Source: Pseudomonas sp. PB120
Lineage (GTDB): Bacteria > Pseudomonadota > Gammaproteobacteria > Pseudomonadales > Pseudomonadaceae
Reading direction: 5' to 3'
Assembly (NCBI RefSeq): GCF_009761815.1
Contig: NZ_RWIN01000038.1
Coordinates: 124,001 to 188,000 of the forward strand
Length of the DNA stretch: 64,000 nucleotides
The notes under the pieces: model-generated
What the model saw: only the letters and a program-made list of their open reading frames with translations
The model's database searches: none
What the model was told of the DNA's origin: nothing
Translations under genes and position numbers: made by a program
Shown: piece by piece, positions 25,755 through 35,117 of the stretch
Position numbering within the stretch: position 1 is the stretch's first letter
Layout of the letters: every line of letters begins with the position of its first letter

Positions 25755-27311
25755 TCAGCTCACGCCCCGATCCCGTCCGGCCCAGAACGGTTCGCGCAGG
25801 TCGCGCTTGAGCACCTTGCCGGCGCCGGACAGCGGCAACGCAGCGCGGAATTCGACCGACTTCGGCGTCTTGTAGCCGGCGATCTGTCGACGGCAATGTT
25901 CGATGATCTCTGCGCCAACGACTTCGTTGTCCGGCTTGAGCACGATCACCGCGTGCACCGCTTCGCCCCACTGCACGCAAGGAATGCCGATCACTGCGCA
26001 CGCCGCGACAGCCGGGTGACTGGCAATCGCACTTTCGACTTCACCCGAATACACGTTCTCGCCACCGCTGACGATCATGTCTTTGAAGCGGTCGACGATG
26101 TAGAGATAGCCATCCTCGTCCATGTAGGCGCCGTCGCCGGTATGCATCCAGCCACCGCGCAGGGCCTCGGCGGTTTCTTCGGGCTTGTTCCAGTAGCCAA
26201 GCATGATGTTCGGGCCACGGACCAGCACTTCACCAACCGTGCCACGCGGCACCTCGTTATCGTGCTCATCGACAATGCGCACTGTCACGCCCAGCCCGGG
26301 GCGCCCGGCCGAGCGCAGTCGACCATTGGCGATGCCTTCGGCGCTGTGGTTTTCCGGGCCGTTGGCGGAAATCGGCGGCGCGGCTTCGGTCATGCCGTAG
26401 CCCTGGGTGAACTCGACGTTCGGCAAGACCTTCAGTGCCAGTTCCAGCAGCGGCACGGCAATCGGCGAGGCGCCGTAGGTCAGGCTGCGCAGGCTGCCGA
26501 GATCAAACGAGGCAAATTGCGGGTGCATGATCAGCGCCTGCAGCATGGTCGGCACAATGAGGATATCGGTGATGCGCTCGCGCTCGATGGTGCGCATCAC
26601 GTCCAGCGCCTCGAAGGCCGGGACGAAGATGCCCGGCAAGCCCAGCAACGAAATCAGAATCACCCGGGACAGCGCCGCCATGTGGAACATCGGCGCGATG
26701 TGCAGGGTCAGTGCATCCTCGGACACCGGCACGTCGGCGGCACGGGCCACGGCGGCGGTCCAAAGGTTCATGTGGGTTTGCATCACGCCTTTTGGCCGGC
26801 CGGTGGTGCCGCCGGTGTACATGATGCTGGCCAGGTCGTCGCCGCCCCGGAAGGCATCATCGACCGGCGAGGCATCACGGATCAGTTGCTCGAAAGACAA
26901 CATGCCTTCGGGGGCCGGGCCGTCGCCGACGTGAATCAGCAGCGGCCGTACTTTGGCCGAACTGGCGATGCTGTCGGCCATCGGCAGGAAGGCGTCATCG
27001 ATCATCAGGATGTGCGTGTCGCAGTCATCCAGCGAGTAGACGATTTCCGGCACGCTCCAGCGAATGTTCACTGGATTGACCACGCCACCGCCCCACCAGG
27101 TGGCGAGGAAATATTCCTGGAAGCGGTCCGAGTTCAAGCCGAGCAAACCGACGCGGTCGCCAGTCTGCATGCCCAGCGCCTGCAACGCACTGGCCAGTCG
27201 GGCCACGCGGTCGGTCAGTTCGGCATAGGTGCGGCGCCGGTCGCGGAAGACCGTCGCCAAGGCATGGGGGCGCTGCTGCAAGGCACGGTGCAGTCCTTGG
27301 GTCAGATACAT
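25755..27311 (-). CDS. Acyl-CoA synthetase (AMP-forming, FadD-like), second copy
   Basis: The 518-residue protein has IMYTGGTTGRPKGVMQ, FTQGYGMTEAAPPISA, the GWMHTGDGAYMDEDGYLYIVDRFKDMIVSGGENVYS block and GAGKVLKRDLREP near the end. It is clearly paralogous to the next gene, so the tandem probably arose by duplication and may now serve two acids or two chain lengths. I chose the ATG at 27311 because AGGAAA precedes it. An AATAACAA-type CA motif at 27335-27328 lies just upstream of that ribosome site. Confidence 0.9.
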   Translation of the reverse strand: MYLTQGLHRALQQRPHALATVFRDRRRTYAELTDRVARLASALQALGMQTGDRVGLLGLNSDRFQEYFLATWWGGGVVNPVNIRWSVPEIVYSLDDCDTHILMIDDAFLPMADSIASSAKVRPLLIHVGDGPAPEGMLSFEQLIRDASPVDDAFRGGDDLASIMYTGGTTGRPKGVMQTHMNLWTAAVARAADVPVSEDALTLHIAPMFHMAALSRVILISLLGLPGIFVPAFEALDVMRTIERERITDILIVPTMLQALIMHPQFASFDLGSLRSLTYGASPIAVPLLELALKVLPNVEFTQGYGMTEAAPPISANGPENHSAEGIANGRLRSAGRPGLGVTVRIVDEHDNEVPRGTVGEVLVRGPNIMLGYWNKPEETAEALRGGWMHTGDGAYMDEDGYLYIVDRFKDMIVSGGENVYSGEVESAIASHPAVAACAVIGIPCVQWGEAVHAVIVLKPDNEVVGAEIIEHCRRQIAGYKTPKSVEFRAALPLSGAGKVLKRDLREPFWAGRDRGVS

Positions 27312-27327
27312 GGTGGTTTCCTGTGAA

Positions 27328-27335
27328 TTATTGTT
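27328..27335 (-). promoter_or_regulatory. Crc/Hfq CA motif in the acyl-CoA synthetase leader
   Basis: AACAATAA on the minus strand fits AAnAAnAA. It lies about 17 nt before the ATG at 27311. Confidence 0.45.
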
Positions 27336-27353
27336 GTCAGGCAAGGGTGGCGG

Positions 27354-28157
27354 TCAGGCGCCGATGTATTTGGGCGAGCGCTGTTCGGCCAGGGCGATGC
27401 GCCCCTCGGTGTGATCGTCGCTGTCACGCAGCAAGCCCCAGTGCAGGTGGGCCTGAATCACGAAATCCCGCGGCGACAGATGCGCGGTCTGTACCGCCAG
27501 TTGTTTGATCGATTGAACCGCCAGCGGGCCATTGGCAGCGATGCGTTCGGCCAGTGTCAGGGCGGCGGGCATCAGTCGTTCCGGCGGCAACAGGTCGATG
27601 ATCAAGCCAATGCGCAAGGCTTCCTCGGCGTTGATCGGCTCACCGGTCAGGGCCATTTTCATGGCGTGGGCGGCGGGTATTGCGCGCAGCAGGTATTGCA
27701 CGCCTCCGGCGGCCGGAATGGTTGCACCGCGCACTTCCGGCAGGCCAAACGTGGCGCTGGAAGCGGCGATCCGCAGGTCACATTGCAGCGCCAGTTCAAG
27801 GCCGCCGCCCAGGCACTCGCCGTTGATCGCAGCGATCACCGGCTTCCAGATCTCCAGGTCGCTAAGGTCGAACAGGCGGGCATAGCCCCCCTCCTCGGCT
27901 TCGGTCTCGCGGCTTTTCAGCGCGCCGGCGACAAAGCCGGCCAGCGCCGCGGACGGCTCGCGCAGGCCGGCCCCACTGCAAAACGCCCGTTCGCCGGCGC
28001 CGGTGAGCACGATCACGCGCACCTGCTCATCATCCTGGCAAGCCACCAGCGTCTTGCGCAGGCGCATCAGGTCGCTGATGGTCAGCGCATTGTTCGACGG
28101 TTGCGCATCGAGCGTAATAACTGCCACGTGCTCGATGATCTTGAACTGAATGGCCAT
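27354..28157 (-). CDS. Enoyl-CoA hydratase/isomerase family protein
   Basis: The 267-residue crotonase shows GAGERAFCSGAGLREPSAA, NGECLGGGLELALQCDLRIA and FGLPEVRGATIPAAGGVQYLLRAIP. Its active-site segment AGFVAGALKSRETEAEEGG is longer than in standard hydratases. AGGAG precedes the ATG. It lies between the racemase-like gene and the synthetases in one operon; hydration of an enoyl-CoA or double-bond isomerisation are both possible. Confidence 0.86.
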   Translation of the reverse strand: MAIQFKIIEHVAVITLDAQPSNNALTISDLMRLRKTLVACQDDEQVRVIVLTGAGERAFCSGAGLREPSAALAGFVAGALKSRETEAEEGGYARLFDLSDLEIWKPVIAAINGECLGGGLELALQCDLRIAASSATFGLPEVRGATIPAAGGVQYLLRAIPAAHAMKMALTGEPINAEEALRIGLIIDLLPPERLMPAALTLAERIAANGPLAVQSIKQLAVQTAHLSPRDFVIQAHLHWGLLRDSDDHTEGRIALAEQRSPKYIGA

Positions 28158-28196
28158 GGGCTAACTCCTGCGCTCCGGGATATCTCTGTGGTTTTT

Positions 28197-28204
28197 TTGT
28201 TGTT
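28197..28204 (-). promoter_or_regulatory. Crc/Hfq CA motif between racemase and crotonase genes
   Basis: AACAACAA followed by further A residues on the minus strand lies 40 nt before the crotonase start, in the intercistronic gap. Confidence 0.45.
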
Positions 28205-28216
28205 ATGAAGTGGCTA

Positions 28217-29371
28217 TCAGGCTTTGAACCCCAGGCCCCGCTCACGTAAACGCTCGATTTCAACGGAGTCGAAACCCCAGTCGCGCAGCGCCTCGGCGCC
28301 GTGTTCGCCCCGTTGCGGTGCCGGTCGGGGTTGCGCCGACGGAGTGCCCTGGAAGCGCGGGGCCGGCACGGGCTGAACCACGCCGTCGACCTCGATGAAG
28401 CTGCCCCGCGCCACGCTGTGCGGGTGTTCGGCGGCTTCGGCTAGCCCGAGCACCGGCACGACACAGGCGTCGCTGTTGGCGAAGGCCTCGGCCCACTGTG
28501 CGCGGGTGCGACTGAGGAACGCGGCGGTAAAGGCTGCACGCAAGCGCGGCCAACCGGCCCGGTCGTGTTGACGCGGGAGATCGGCGTCGGCCAGCCCGAG
28601 GATGTCGAGCATTTCAGCGTAGAAGCGCGATTCGATCGGCCCGATCGACATGTGTTGCCCGTCGCGGGTTTCATAGGTGTCGTACCACGGCGCGCCACCA
28701 TCGAGCAGGTTGCTGCCGCGCTGTTCGGTCCAGTGACCGCCGGCCAGCAGGCCCCAGATCACCGAGCCCAGTTGCGCGGCACCTTCGGTCATCGCGGCGT
28801 CGACCACTTGGCCGGCCCCGCCGCGCTGCACATTCACCAGCGCCGCGAGCACGCCCATCGCCATCAGCATGCCGCCACCGCCGTAATCGCCCACCAGGTT
28901 CAGCGGCGGCACCGGCCGACCACCGGCCGGGCCGATAGTGGAAAGCACGCCAGACAAGGCGATGTAGTTCAGGTCATGGCCGGCACGGTCGGCCATCGGC
29001 CCGGTCTGCCCCCACCCGGTCATGCGCGCATAAACCAGTCGTGGGTTGCGGACCAGGGCAACTTCCGGCCCCAGGCCCAAGCGTTCCATCGTGCCCGGGC
29101 GAAAACCTTCGATCAGCACGTCGGCACGCTCGATCAATTCCAGCGCGGCGGCGACACTTTCCGGGCGTTTGAGGTCCAGCGTGACCGAGCGCCGGTTGCG
29201 CCCGGTGACGTCGGCGCGCTTGCCCTCGAGTTTCGGACCGAGGTCACTCGCCGCGACCGGCCGGTCGATCCGCACCACGTCGGCGCCCATGTCCGCCAGC
29301 AGCATCGTGCCAAAAGGCGCCGGGCCGATTGCCTCGAATTCCACCACCCGAATGCCGCTCAGTACGCCCAT
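28217..29371 (-). CDS. CoA-transferase family III protein, alpha-methylacyl-CoA racemase type
   Basis: The 384-residue protein has the family start GIRVVEFEAIGPAPFGTMLLADMGADVVRIDR and the GRNRRSVTLDLKRPE segment. It also has RAGHDLNYIALSGVLSTIG and LNLVGDYGGGGMLMAMGVLAAL, whose His and Asp correspond to the acid/base pair of alpha-methylacyl-CoA racemases, and APWYDTYETRDG. It would invert the 2-methyl centre of branched acyl-CoAs so that beta-oxidation can continue. It starts a four-gene operon and is divergent from the second LAL regulator; site E lies between them. Formyl/other CoA-transferase activity is the main alternative. Confidence 0.87.
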   Translation of the reverse strand: MGVLSGIRVVEFEAIGPAPFGTMLLADMGADVVRIDRPVAASDLGPKLEGKRADVTGRNRRSVTLDLKRPESVAAALELIERADVLIEGFRPGTMERLGLGPEVALVRNPRLVYARMTGWGQTGPMADRAGHDLNYIALSGVLSTIGPAGGRPVPPLNLVGDYGGGGMLMAMGVLAALVNVQRGGAGQVVDAAMTEGAAQLGSVIWGLLAGGHWTEQRGSNLLDGGAPWYDTYETRDGQHMSIGPIESRFYAEMLDILGLADADLPRQHDRAGWPRLRAAFTAAFLSRTRAQWAEAFANSDACVVPVLGLAEAAEHPHSVARGSFIEVDGVVQPVPAPRFQGTPSAQPRPAPQRGEHGAEALRDWGFDSVEIERLRERGLGFKA

Positions 29372-29457
29372 TGCTGCCGCTCCACAGTTATGACGGAGCG
29401 CCAGACAGCCCTCCTGTGTTGTGCCATCCAGTTAATCAATCGATGCGCCTGCGACCA

Positions 29458-29474
29458 CCACCCGCATCGGGTGG
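29458..29474. promoter_or_regulatory. 17-bp palindromic operator, site E
   Basis: CCACCCGCATCGGGTGG is a perfect 7-3-7 inverted repeat. It sits in the divergent promoter region, 87 bp from the racemase-like start and 93 bp from the second LAL start, and could serve both. Confidence 0.7.
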
Positions 29475-29543
29475 CGGAGGTCAAACACAGGGTCATGAGT
29501 GGCGAACGGTGCGTTACACTCGTTTGGATTGATGCACGCCCAT

Positions 29544-29551
29544 AACAAAAA
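29544..29551 (+). promoter_or_regulatory. Crc/Hfq CA motif before the second LAL gene
   Basis: AACAAAAA fits AAnAAnAA and lies 16 nt ahead of the ATG at 29567. Confidence 0.4.
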
Positions 29552-29566
29552 GATTCGGACAGCCCC

Positions 29567-32377
29567 ATGGACAAACCCAGCAAGTCCAACGCCTCGGACA
29601 CGCCCGCCAGCCTGGCCTTGAGTCCGACACAGTCGCCGATTGTCAGCACCAAGCTGATTCCGCCGCGCAGCGCCGGGCGCCTGATTTCCCGCGAGCGGCT
29701 GCAGGACCAGATGCTCAAGGCGCGCCGCCAGCGCTGCATCGTGCTCAAGGGGCCGGCGGGTTGCGGCAAGACCTCGACGCTGATTGCCTGGCGTCAGGCA
29801 TTGCTGCCGCTGGGGTTTGACGTGGCCTGGCTGACCCTGTCGGCCGACGACAACGAGCTGACACGCTTTCTCGACTATTTGCTGGCCAGCCTCGGGCAGG
29901 TCGACCCCGCCCTCGTTCACGAAGCCATCCAGCTGGAAGGTCGCGGCATCGACAGCGAAGCGGTGGAACGCACGGTCATCACCCTGGTACGCAGCATTGC
30001 CAGCCGGCCCCGGGAATTGGTGCTGGTGCTCGACGACCTGCACCACCTGACCGACGTCGGCATCCATCAGGCCTTGCAATGGCTGATCGACTACGCGCCG
30101 GCCAATTTGCACCTGGCGCTGGTGTCGCGCAGCACGGTGCCATTGTCGCTGGCGCGGTTGCGCAGCCAGGACCGGGTGCTGGAATTGAATTTGCGGGATT
30201 TGCGCTTCACGCCCCTTGAGTCCGAACAGTTTCTCAAGGCTCAGCTGGGCGACATCAGCGCCCACGACGCCAAACGAATGCACGAGTTGACCGACGGCTG
30301 GGTCGCCGGGCTGCAACTGCTCGCCGTCAGCCGCAAGAAAAACCGCCCGGTGGCCGCCTCCGCCGACCAGGCGCAAGTGCGCGACGATCAGGCATTTGCC
30401 CGATTTTTTGAAGTGGAAGTGCTGTCGCACCTGTCGCCGACGGATCTCGACCTGATGCTGCTGATGGCCGTCTGCAACCGCTTTTGCGCCTCGTTGTGCG
30501 CGACCCTCAGCGGCCATCCGGAAGCGGTGAGTGCGGCCAATGACCTGCTGGCGCGCCTGGAACGGGACAACCTGTTCCTGATTCCAGTAGACAGTGCAGG
30601 CCGCGAAACCTGGTATCGCCTGCACCCGCTGCTGCGCGAAACGCTGCTCAAGTACTTCGATTCCCGAAGCAAGACCGAACAACAGGCAGTGCACGCACGG
30701 GCGTGGGCTTGGTTCCGTGATCACCAGCACCTGGACGAAGCTGTGCACCACGCGGTGATGGCGGGCGATCCTGATTCCGCGGCCGATCTGGTGCAGCAAA
30801 ACGCCGAAGCGCTGTACGCCCATGGCGACTTGCGAATGTTGATCGAATTGGTCCGGCTGCTGCCGGTGGAGCACGTCCAGGCACGGGTCAAACTGCGCAT
30901 CCTCAAGGCGCGGATGCAGCTCTACGCCAGGGATTTCGTGGCGTGTACCCGCAGCCTCGAACACCTGTTCAACGACGTACCTGACAGCCAGGTTCATGAT
31001 CGCTTCATGATCGCCTTGCTACGTGCCTCCCTGGCACTGCAACAGGACGATACCGACGCGGCGATGAGGCTCTTGCCGCAATTACTGGCCCCACCGCCGG
31101 GCAGCAATGCCGTGGCGATCGGCTCTTGCACCAATATTCTGTCCTGGCTCTACATGCACCGGGGCGAATACGAAAAGGCGCGGCAGGTGCAGCTCGACCG
31201 GCCGGCGTTGTTGATCAATGGCGAACCCTTTCTGGGGACTTCGGCGGGCAGCCTTCAGGGACGCTGCCTGATTGGCTTGAGCCATGCGCTCGAAGGTCAG
31301 ATGAAGCAGGCGGAACGGGTGTATCGCGATGTGATGCATGAGGCGGCGCAGTGCGGCAAGACGGGGACCGATGCGACGTACCTTTCTGCAGCGCTGCTGG
31401 GCGAGGTGCTGTACGAAACCAATGAGGTCGACGCCGCGTTCAACCTGCTGTCGGGTTGGGTCGACATTCTGGAGCGGATCTCGATTCCCGACTCGGTGCT
31501 GCGTGTGCTTCAGGTGCTATGGAATACGCAATGGCTGGCGGGCAATCGCCAGGAAGCCATGGCGTTTGTCGAGCGACTTGATGAGTACGCGATCAAACTG
31601 GGGCTGGATCGCCTGCAGGCTTACTGCCTGACCTGGCAGGTGCGTTGGCTTTTGATCCTCGGTGAACCAACGCAGGCCTACGCCAAACTGACGCGCCTGG
31701 AGGCCATTGACGCGCGCAATCCGGATGCTGGGCAGACGGCACTCAAGGAAATCCATGTCCTGGCCGAAAATGCGCGGGCACGTTGGCAACTGGCCCAGGG
31801 TGATCTGGACGGTGCCTTGAAACGCATTGAACAGCTGATCGTCGCCTGTGAGTCGTACCGCCGCCAACTGGGTGTGGTACGCCTGTTGGTACTGAGTGCG
31901 GTGATCGAGTCCCAGCGCGGTAATCCGCAGGCCGCGCGCGACAAGGTCATGGAAGCGTTGCGGCGCGGGCAACGGTTTGGCTTGTTGCGCAGCTTGCTCG
32001 ATGCGCACCCGGATGCACTGGATCTGATCCTGGACATTACCGGCAAGGAATCGTTGGACCCGGTGCTGGCGTACTACGTCGAGCGACTGCAAGCGGCCCA
32101 GTTCACCGCGCCCGCCGTACCGACCGACAAACCTGCCCCGGCGGCCACGGGCAAACCGCTCGCCGCCGGCATGGAGCCGCTGAGCGAACGGGAAATCGAA
32201 GTCGTGCGCCTGCTGGCCCAGGCCTTGCCCAACAAAAAAATCGCCCGCGCATTGGGGCTCTCCCCCGAAACCGTGAAATGGCACCTGAGCCATATCTACA
32301 GCAAACTCGGCGTCAACAGCCGCGATGAGGCGGTCGCACGGGTGCGGGATCTGGAATCGCAGCAGGATGAAAGCTGA
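29567..32377 (+). CDS. Large MalT-type (LAL) LuxR-family regulator, second
   Basis: The 936-residue protein has Walker [17 protein letters not shown] (residues about 60-75), Walker [12 protein letters not shown], a long alpha-helical middle region and a C-terminal LuxR domain ([48 protein letters not shown]). MalT-type proteins bind ATP and an inducer, then multimerise on DNA. It is divergent from the racemase operon, with the perfect palindromic site E between them. Its length is standard for the family, unlike the REP-altered first LAL protein. Confidence 0.9.
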   Translation: MDKPSKSNASDTPASLALSPTQSPIVSTKLIPPRSAGRLISRERLQDQMLKARRQRCIVLKGPAGCGKTSTLIAWRQALLPLGFDVAWLTLSADDNELTRFLDYLLASLGQVDPALVHEAIQLEGRGIDSEAVERTVITLVRSIASRPRELVLVLDDLHHLTDVGIHQALQWLIDYAPANLHLALVSRSTVPLSLARLRSQDRVLELNLRDLRFTPLESEQFLKAQLGDISAHDAKRMHELTDGWVAGLQLLAVSRKKNRPVAASADQAQVRDDQAFARFFEVEVLSHLSPTDLDLMLLMAVCNRFCASLCATLSGHPEAVSAANDLLARLERDNLFLIPVDSAGRETWYRLHPLLRETLLKYFDSRSKTEQQAVHARAWAWFRDHQHLDEAVHHAVMAGDPDSAADLVQQNAEALYAHGDLRMLIELVRLLPVEHVQARVKLRILKARMQLYARDFVACTRSLEHLFNDVPDSQVHDRFMIALLRASLALQQDDTDAAMRLLPQLLAPPPGSNAVAIGSCTNILSWLYMHRGEYEKARQVQLDRPALLINGEPFLGTSAGSLQGRCLIGLSHALEGQMKQAERVYRDVMHEAAQCGKTGTDATYLSAALLGEVLYETNEVDAAFNLLSGWVDILERISIPDSVLRVLQVLWNTQWLAGNRQEAMAFVERLDEYAIKLGLDRLQAYCLTWQVRWLLILGEPTQAYAKLTRLEAIDARNPDAGQTALKEIHVLAENARARWQLAQGDLDGALKRIEQLIVACESYRRQLGVVRLLVLSAVIESQRGNPQAARDKVMEALRRGQRFGLLRSLLDAHPDALDLILDITGKESLDPVLAYYVERLQAAQFTAPAVPTDKPAPAATGKPLAAGMEPLSEREIEVVRLLAQALPNKKIARALGLSPETVKWHLSHIYSKLGVNSRDEAVARVRDLESQQDES

Positions 32378-32410
32378 GAGTTCCTTCAACGTCCTTGGCG
32401 ACTGACACAC

Positions 32411-32575
32411 CGCCTTCGCGAGCAAGCTCGCTCCAACAGGGACTTATGGCGTACACAGGATTTGTGAACACCCAGAATAACTGTGGAAGTGAGCCTGCTC
32501 GCGATGAGGCCGGCACATTCAAAATCCATGGTGACTGAAACACCGCCATCGCGAGCAGGCTCACTCGTACAGGGA
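32411..32575. repeat. Cluster of three REP units
   Basis: Three REP-like sequences alternate in orientation at 32411-32442, 32481-32510 and 32543-32575 (cores TCGCGAGCAAGCTCGCTCC and GAGCCTGCTCGCGATG). They fill most of the 357-bp gap after the second LAL gene and probably insulate it from the next operon. Confidence 0.8.
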
Positions 32576-32609
32576 ATTGCGGTGTTTCGGGTTTGTGATT
32601 TTTGTCTCG

Positions 32610-32626
32610 CCACCCACCTCGGGTGG
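32610..32626. promoter_or_regulatory. 17-bp palindromic operator, site F
   Basis: CCACCCACCTCGGGTGG fits the motif with perfect 6-bp arms. It lies 109 bp before the acyl-CoA dehydrogenase start and just after the REP cluster. Confidence 0.6.
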
Positions 32627-32734
32627 CGTTCGGGCCGGGCCCCCCGCCTATCGTAATCCTCAGTTCAAAGGCGCAAGTCGCGCCTTGCGTCAGCGCCTGG
32701 CACCTGCAGGCCTACGATCATTGAGGAGCCTTGC

Positions 32735-33874
32735 GTGCATATCGCCCGAACCGTTTTCCGCGACGACCATGAGATGTTCCGCACCACCGTGCGCCGTTTT
32801 TTCGAACGCGAATGCCTGCCGCGCCAGGCTGCTTGGGACAAGGCCGGTCAGGTCGACCGCGAAACCTGGCTCAAGGCCGGTCGCGAAGGGTTGCTCGGCA
32901 TCACCCTGCCCACCGAATACGGCGGTGGCGGTGGCGATTTCGGCCACTGCGCGGTGTTCAACGAAGAGTTCGCCCGGGCCGGCGTGAGCGGAGCCTATTT
33001 CGGCATGCACTCCGACGTCATCGCCCCTTACATCAACCGTTGCGGCAGCGAAAAACAGAAGCAACAGTGGCTGCCTGGCATCTGTTCCGGCGAGATCATC
33101 CTGGCCATCGCCATGACCGAACCCGGTACCGGCAGCGACTTGAAAGCCGTGCGCACCACCGCCGTGCGCGACGGTGACGAATACGTGATCAACGGCAGCA
33201 AGACCTTCATCAGCAATGGCCTGACCGCCGACCTGGTCATCGTCGTGTGCAAGACCGATCCGGCTGCAGGCGCCAAAGGCATCAGCCTGATCGCCGTCGA
33301 AGCCCACCGCGCCGGGTTCAAGCGCGGACGCAAACTGGAGAAGGTCGGCCAGCACGCACAAGACACCGCCGAACTGTTCTTCGACAACGTCCGTGTGCCG
33401 GTGGGCAATCGCCTCGGCGAAGAGGGCCTGGGCTTCACCTACCTGATGGGCGAACTGCCGCAAGAGCGCTTCTCCATCGCCGTGTCCGCCGCCGCCAAAC
33501 TCGAACGCCTGCTGGAGCAGACCGTCGACTACGTGAAGGACCGCAAGGCCTTTAACCAGACCGTCTGGGACTTCCAGAACACCAAATTCAAGCTCGCTGA
33601 CATCAAGGCCCAGGCCACCGCGATGCGGGTGATGGTCGATTTCTACCTCGGCGAGCACATGCGTCGGCGCCTGACCCTCGAAGAAGCGGCCATCGCCAAG
33701 CTCTACACCACCGAAACCCTGTGGAAATGCATCGACGATATGGTCCAGCTCCACGGCGGCTACGGCTACATGATGGAGTACCCGATTGCCCGCGCTTTCG
33801 TGGACACCCGCGTCAACCGCATCTACGGCGGCACCAGTGAAGTCATGCGCGAACTGATCGCGCGCAAGCTCTGA
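32735..33874 (+). CDS. Acyl-CoA dehydrogenase (379 aa), first gene of plus-strand operon
   Basis: The protein has the same layout as the one at 22848-23987: HIARTVFRDDHEMFR start, AIAMTEPGTGSDLKAVRTTAVR flavin site, DRKAFNQTVWDFQNTKFKLAD helix and RIYGGTSEVMRELIARKL end. Most residues are identical by eye. The start is a GTG with TTGAGGAG upstream. It opens a plus-strand operon with thiolase, two MaoC proteins, SDR, TetR and a degenerate SDR. It should oxidise an acyl-CoA of the same pathway. Confidence 0.9.
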   Translation: MHIARTVFRDDHEMFRTTVRRFFERECLPRQAAWDKAGQVDRETWLKAGREGLLGITLPTEYGGGGGDFGHCAVFNEEFARAGVSGAYFGMHSDVIAPYINRCGSEKQKQQWLPGICSGEIILAIAMTEPGTGSDLKAVRTTAVRDGDEYVINGSKTFISNGLTADLVIVVCKTDPAAGAKGISLIAVEAHRAGFKRGRKLEKVGQHAQDTAELFFDNVRVPVGNRLGEEGLGFTYLMGELPQERFSIAVSAAAKLERLLEQTVDYVKDRKAFNQTVWDFQNTKFKLADIKAQATAMRVMVDFYLGEHMRRRLTLEEAAIAKLYTTETLWKCIDDMVQLHGGYGYMMEYPIARAFVDTRVNRIYGGTSEVMRELIARKL

Positions 33875-33880
33875 CCCTCG

Positions 33881-33888
33881 AACAACAA
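33881..33888 (+). promoter_or_regulatory. Crc/Hfq CA motif before the second thiolase
   Basis: AACAACAA in the 29-nt gap between acyl-CoA dehydrogenase and thiolase genes, immediately before the AAGGAA ribosome site. Confidence 0.5.
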
Positions 33889-33903
33889 TAAGGAAAAAGC
33901 ACA

Positions 33904-35088
33904 ATGAGCCAACAGGTATTCGTTGCTGGCGTCGGTATGATCCAGTTCAAGAAGCCGGGGACCAACGACCCCTACGACGTCATGGGCGAACAGGCGATCC
34001 GCCAGGCCCTTGCCGATTGCGGGCTGGACTTCAACGACATTCAGCAGGCCTACGCCGGGTACGTCTACGGCGACTCCACCTGCGGCCAGAAGGCCCTGTA
34101 CCGCGTGGGCATGACCGGCATTCCGCTGGTCAACGTCAACAACAACTGCGCCACCGGTTCCAGCGCCCTGTTCCTCGCCCGTCAGGCGGTGCAAAGCGGT
34201 GCGGTGGACTGTGCCCTGGCGTTCGGATTCGAGCACATGAACCCCGGCGCACTGAAATCCGCCTGGAGCGACCGCGCACCGGCCACCGAGCGCGCCTTGG
34301 TGTTGGCAAACGAGCTGATCGGCATGCCTGACCTGCCCAACGCCATCCGCCAGTTCGGCGGCGCCGGCTACGCGCACATGCAAAAGTACGGCACTCGACT
34401 GGAGACCTTCGCCAAGATCCGCGCCAAGGCCAGCCGCCACGCCGCCAACAACCCGCTGGCGGTGTTCCGCAACGTGGTCAGCACCGAAGAAGTCATGGCC
34501 GCTCCGATGCTGTGGGAAGGCGTGATGACCCGCCTGATGGCCTGCCCGCCGACCTGCGGCGCGGCCGCCGCTATTGTGGTGTCCGGAGCCTTCGCAAAAA
34601 AACACGGCCTGCGTACCGACGTGCTGATGGCCGGCCAGGCGCTGACCACCGACCTGCCGAGCACTTACGACGCCAAGGACATGATCCGCGTGGTCGGTTT
34701 CGACATGACCCGCATGGCCGCCGACATTGCGTACAGCCAGGCCGGCATCGGCCCGAAAGACATCGACGTGATCGAACTGCACGACTGCTTCGCGCAAAAC
34801 GAACTGCTGACCTACGAAGGCCTGGGCCTGTGTGAAGAAGGCGGTGGCGAGCGCCTGGTCAACGATGGCGACAACACCTACGGCGGCGAATGGGTCACCA
34901 ACCCGTCCGGCGGTCTGCTCTCCAAAGGCCACCCGCTGGGCGCCACCGGCCTGGCTCAGTGCTACGAGCTGACCCATCAGTTGCGCGGCACCGCCGAGCA
35001 ACGCCAGGTGCAGAACGCACGCATTGCCGTGCAACACAACCTTGGCCTGGGCGGCGCCTGCGTGGTGACCGTGTACCAGAAAAACTGA
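33904..35088 (+). CDS. SCP-x/lipid-transfer-type thiolase, second copy
   Basis: The 394-residue protein shares the SCP-x thiolase signatures NVNNNCATGSSALFLARQAV (nucleophile), VIELHDCFAQNELLTYEGLGL and NPSGGLLSKGHPLGATGLAQC with its paralogue at 21609-22817. Having two copies suggests separate cleavage steps or substrate chain lengths. It is 29 bp after the acyl-CoA dehydrogenase and 29 bp before the first MaoC gene. As with the other copy, no DUF35 protein is adjacent. Confidence 0.88.
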   Translation: MSQQVFVAGVGMIQFKKPGTNDPYDVMGEQAIRQALADCGLDFNDIQQAYAGYVYGDSTCGQKALYRVGMTGIPLVNVNNNCATGSSALFLARQAVQSGAVDCALAFGFEHMNPGALKSAWSDRAPATERALVLANELIGMPDLPNAIRQFGGAGYAHMQKYGTRLETFAKIRAKASRHAANNPLAVFRNVVSTEEVMAAPMLWEGVMTRLMACPPTCGAAAAIVVSGAFAKKHGLRTDVLMAGQALTTDLPSTYDAKDMIRVVGFDMTRMAADIAYSQAGIGPKDIDVIELHDCFAQNELLTYEGLGLCEEGGGERLVNDGDNTYGGEWVTNPSGGLLSKGHPLGATGLAQCYELTHQLRGTAEQRQVQNARIAVQHNLGLGGACVVTVYQKN

Positions 35089-35117
35089 CGCGCCCGCTCA
35101 GCAAAGGAGCCATTCAG

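Noticed and set aside
29432..30997. 521-codon minus-strand frame over the second LAL gene
   Set aside because: Shadow of the plus-strand LAL gene; Gln/His/Arg-rich composition typical of antisense reading in GC-rich DNA.
32690..35037. Two 404-codon minus-strand frames opposite the acyl-CoA dehydrogenase and thiolase
   Set aside because: Gly/His/Val-rich antisense shadows of recognisable enzymes.
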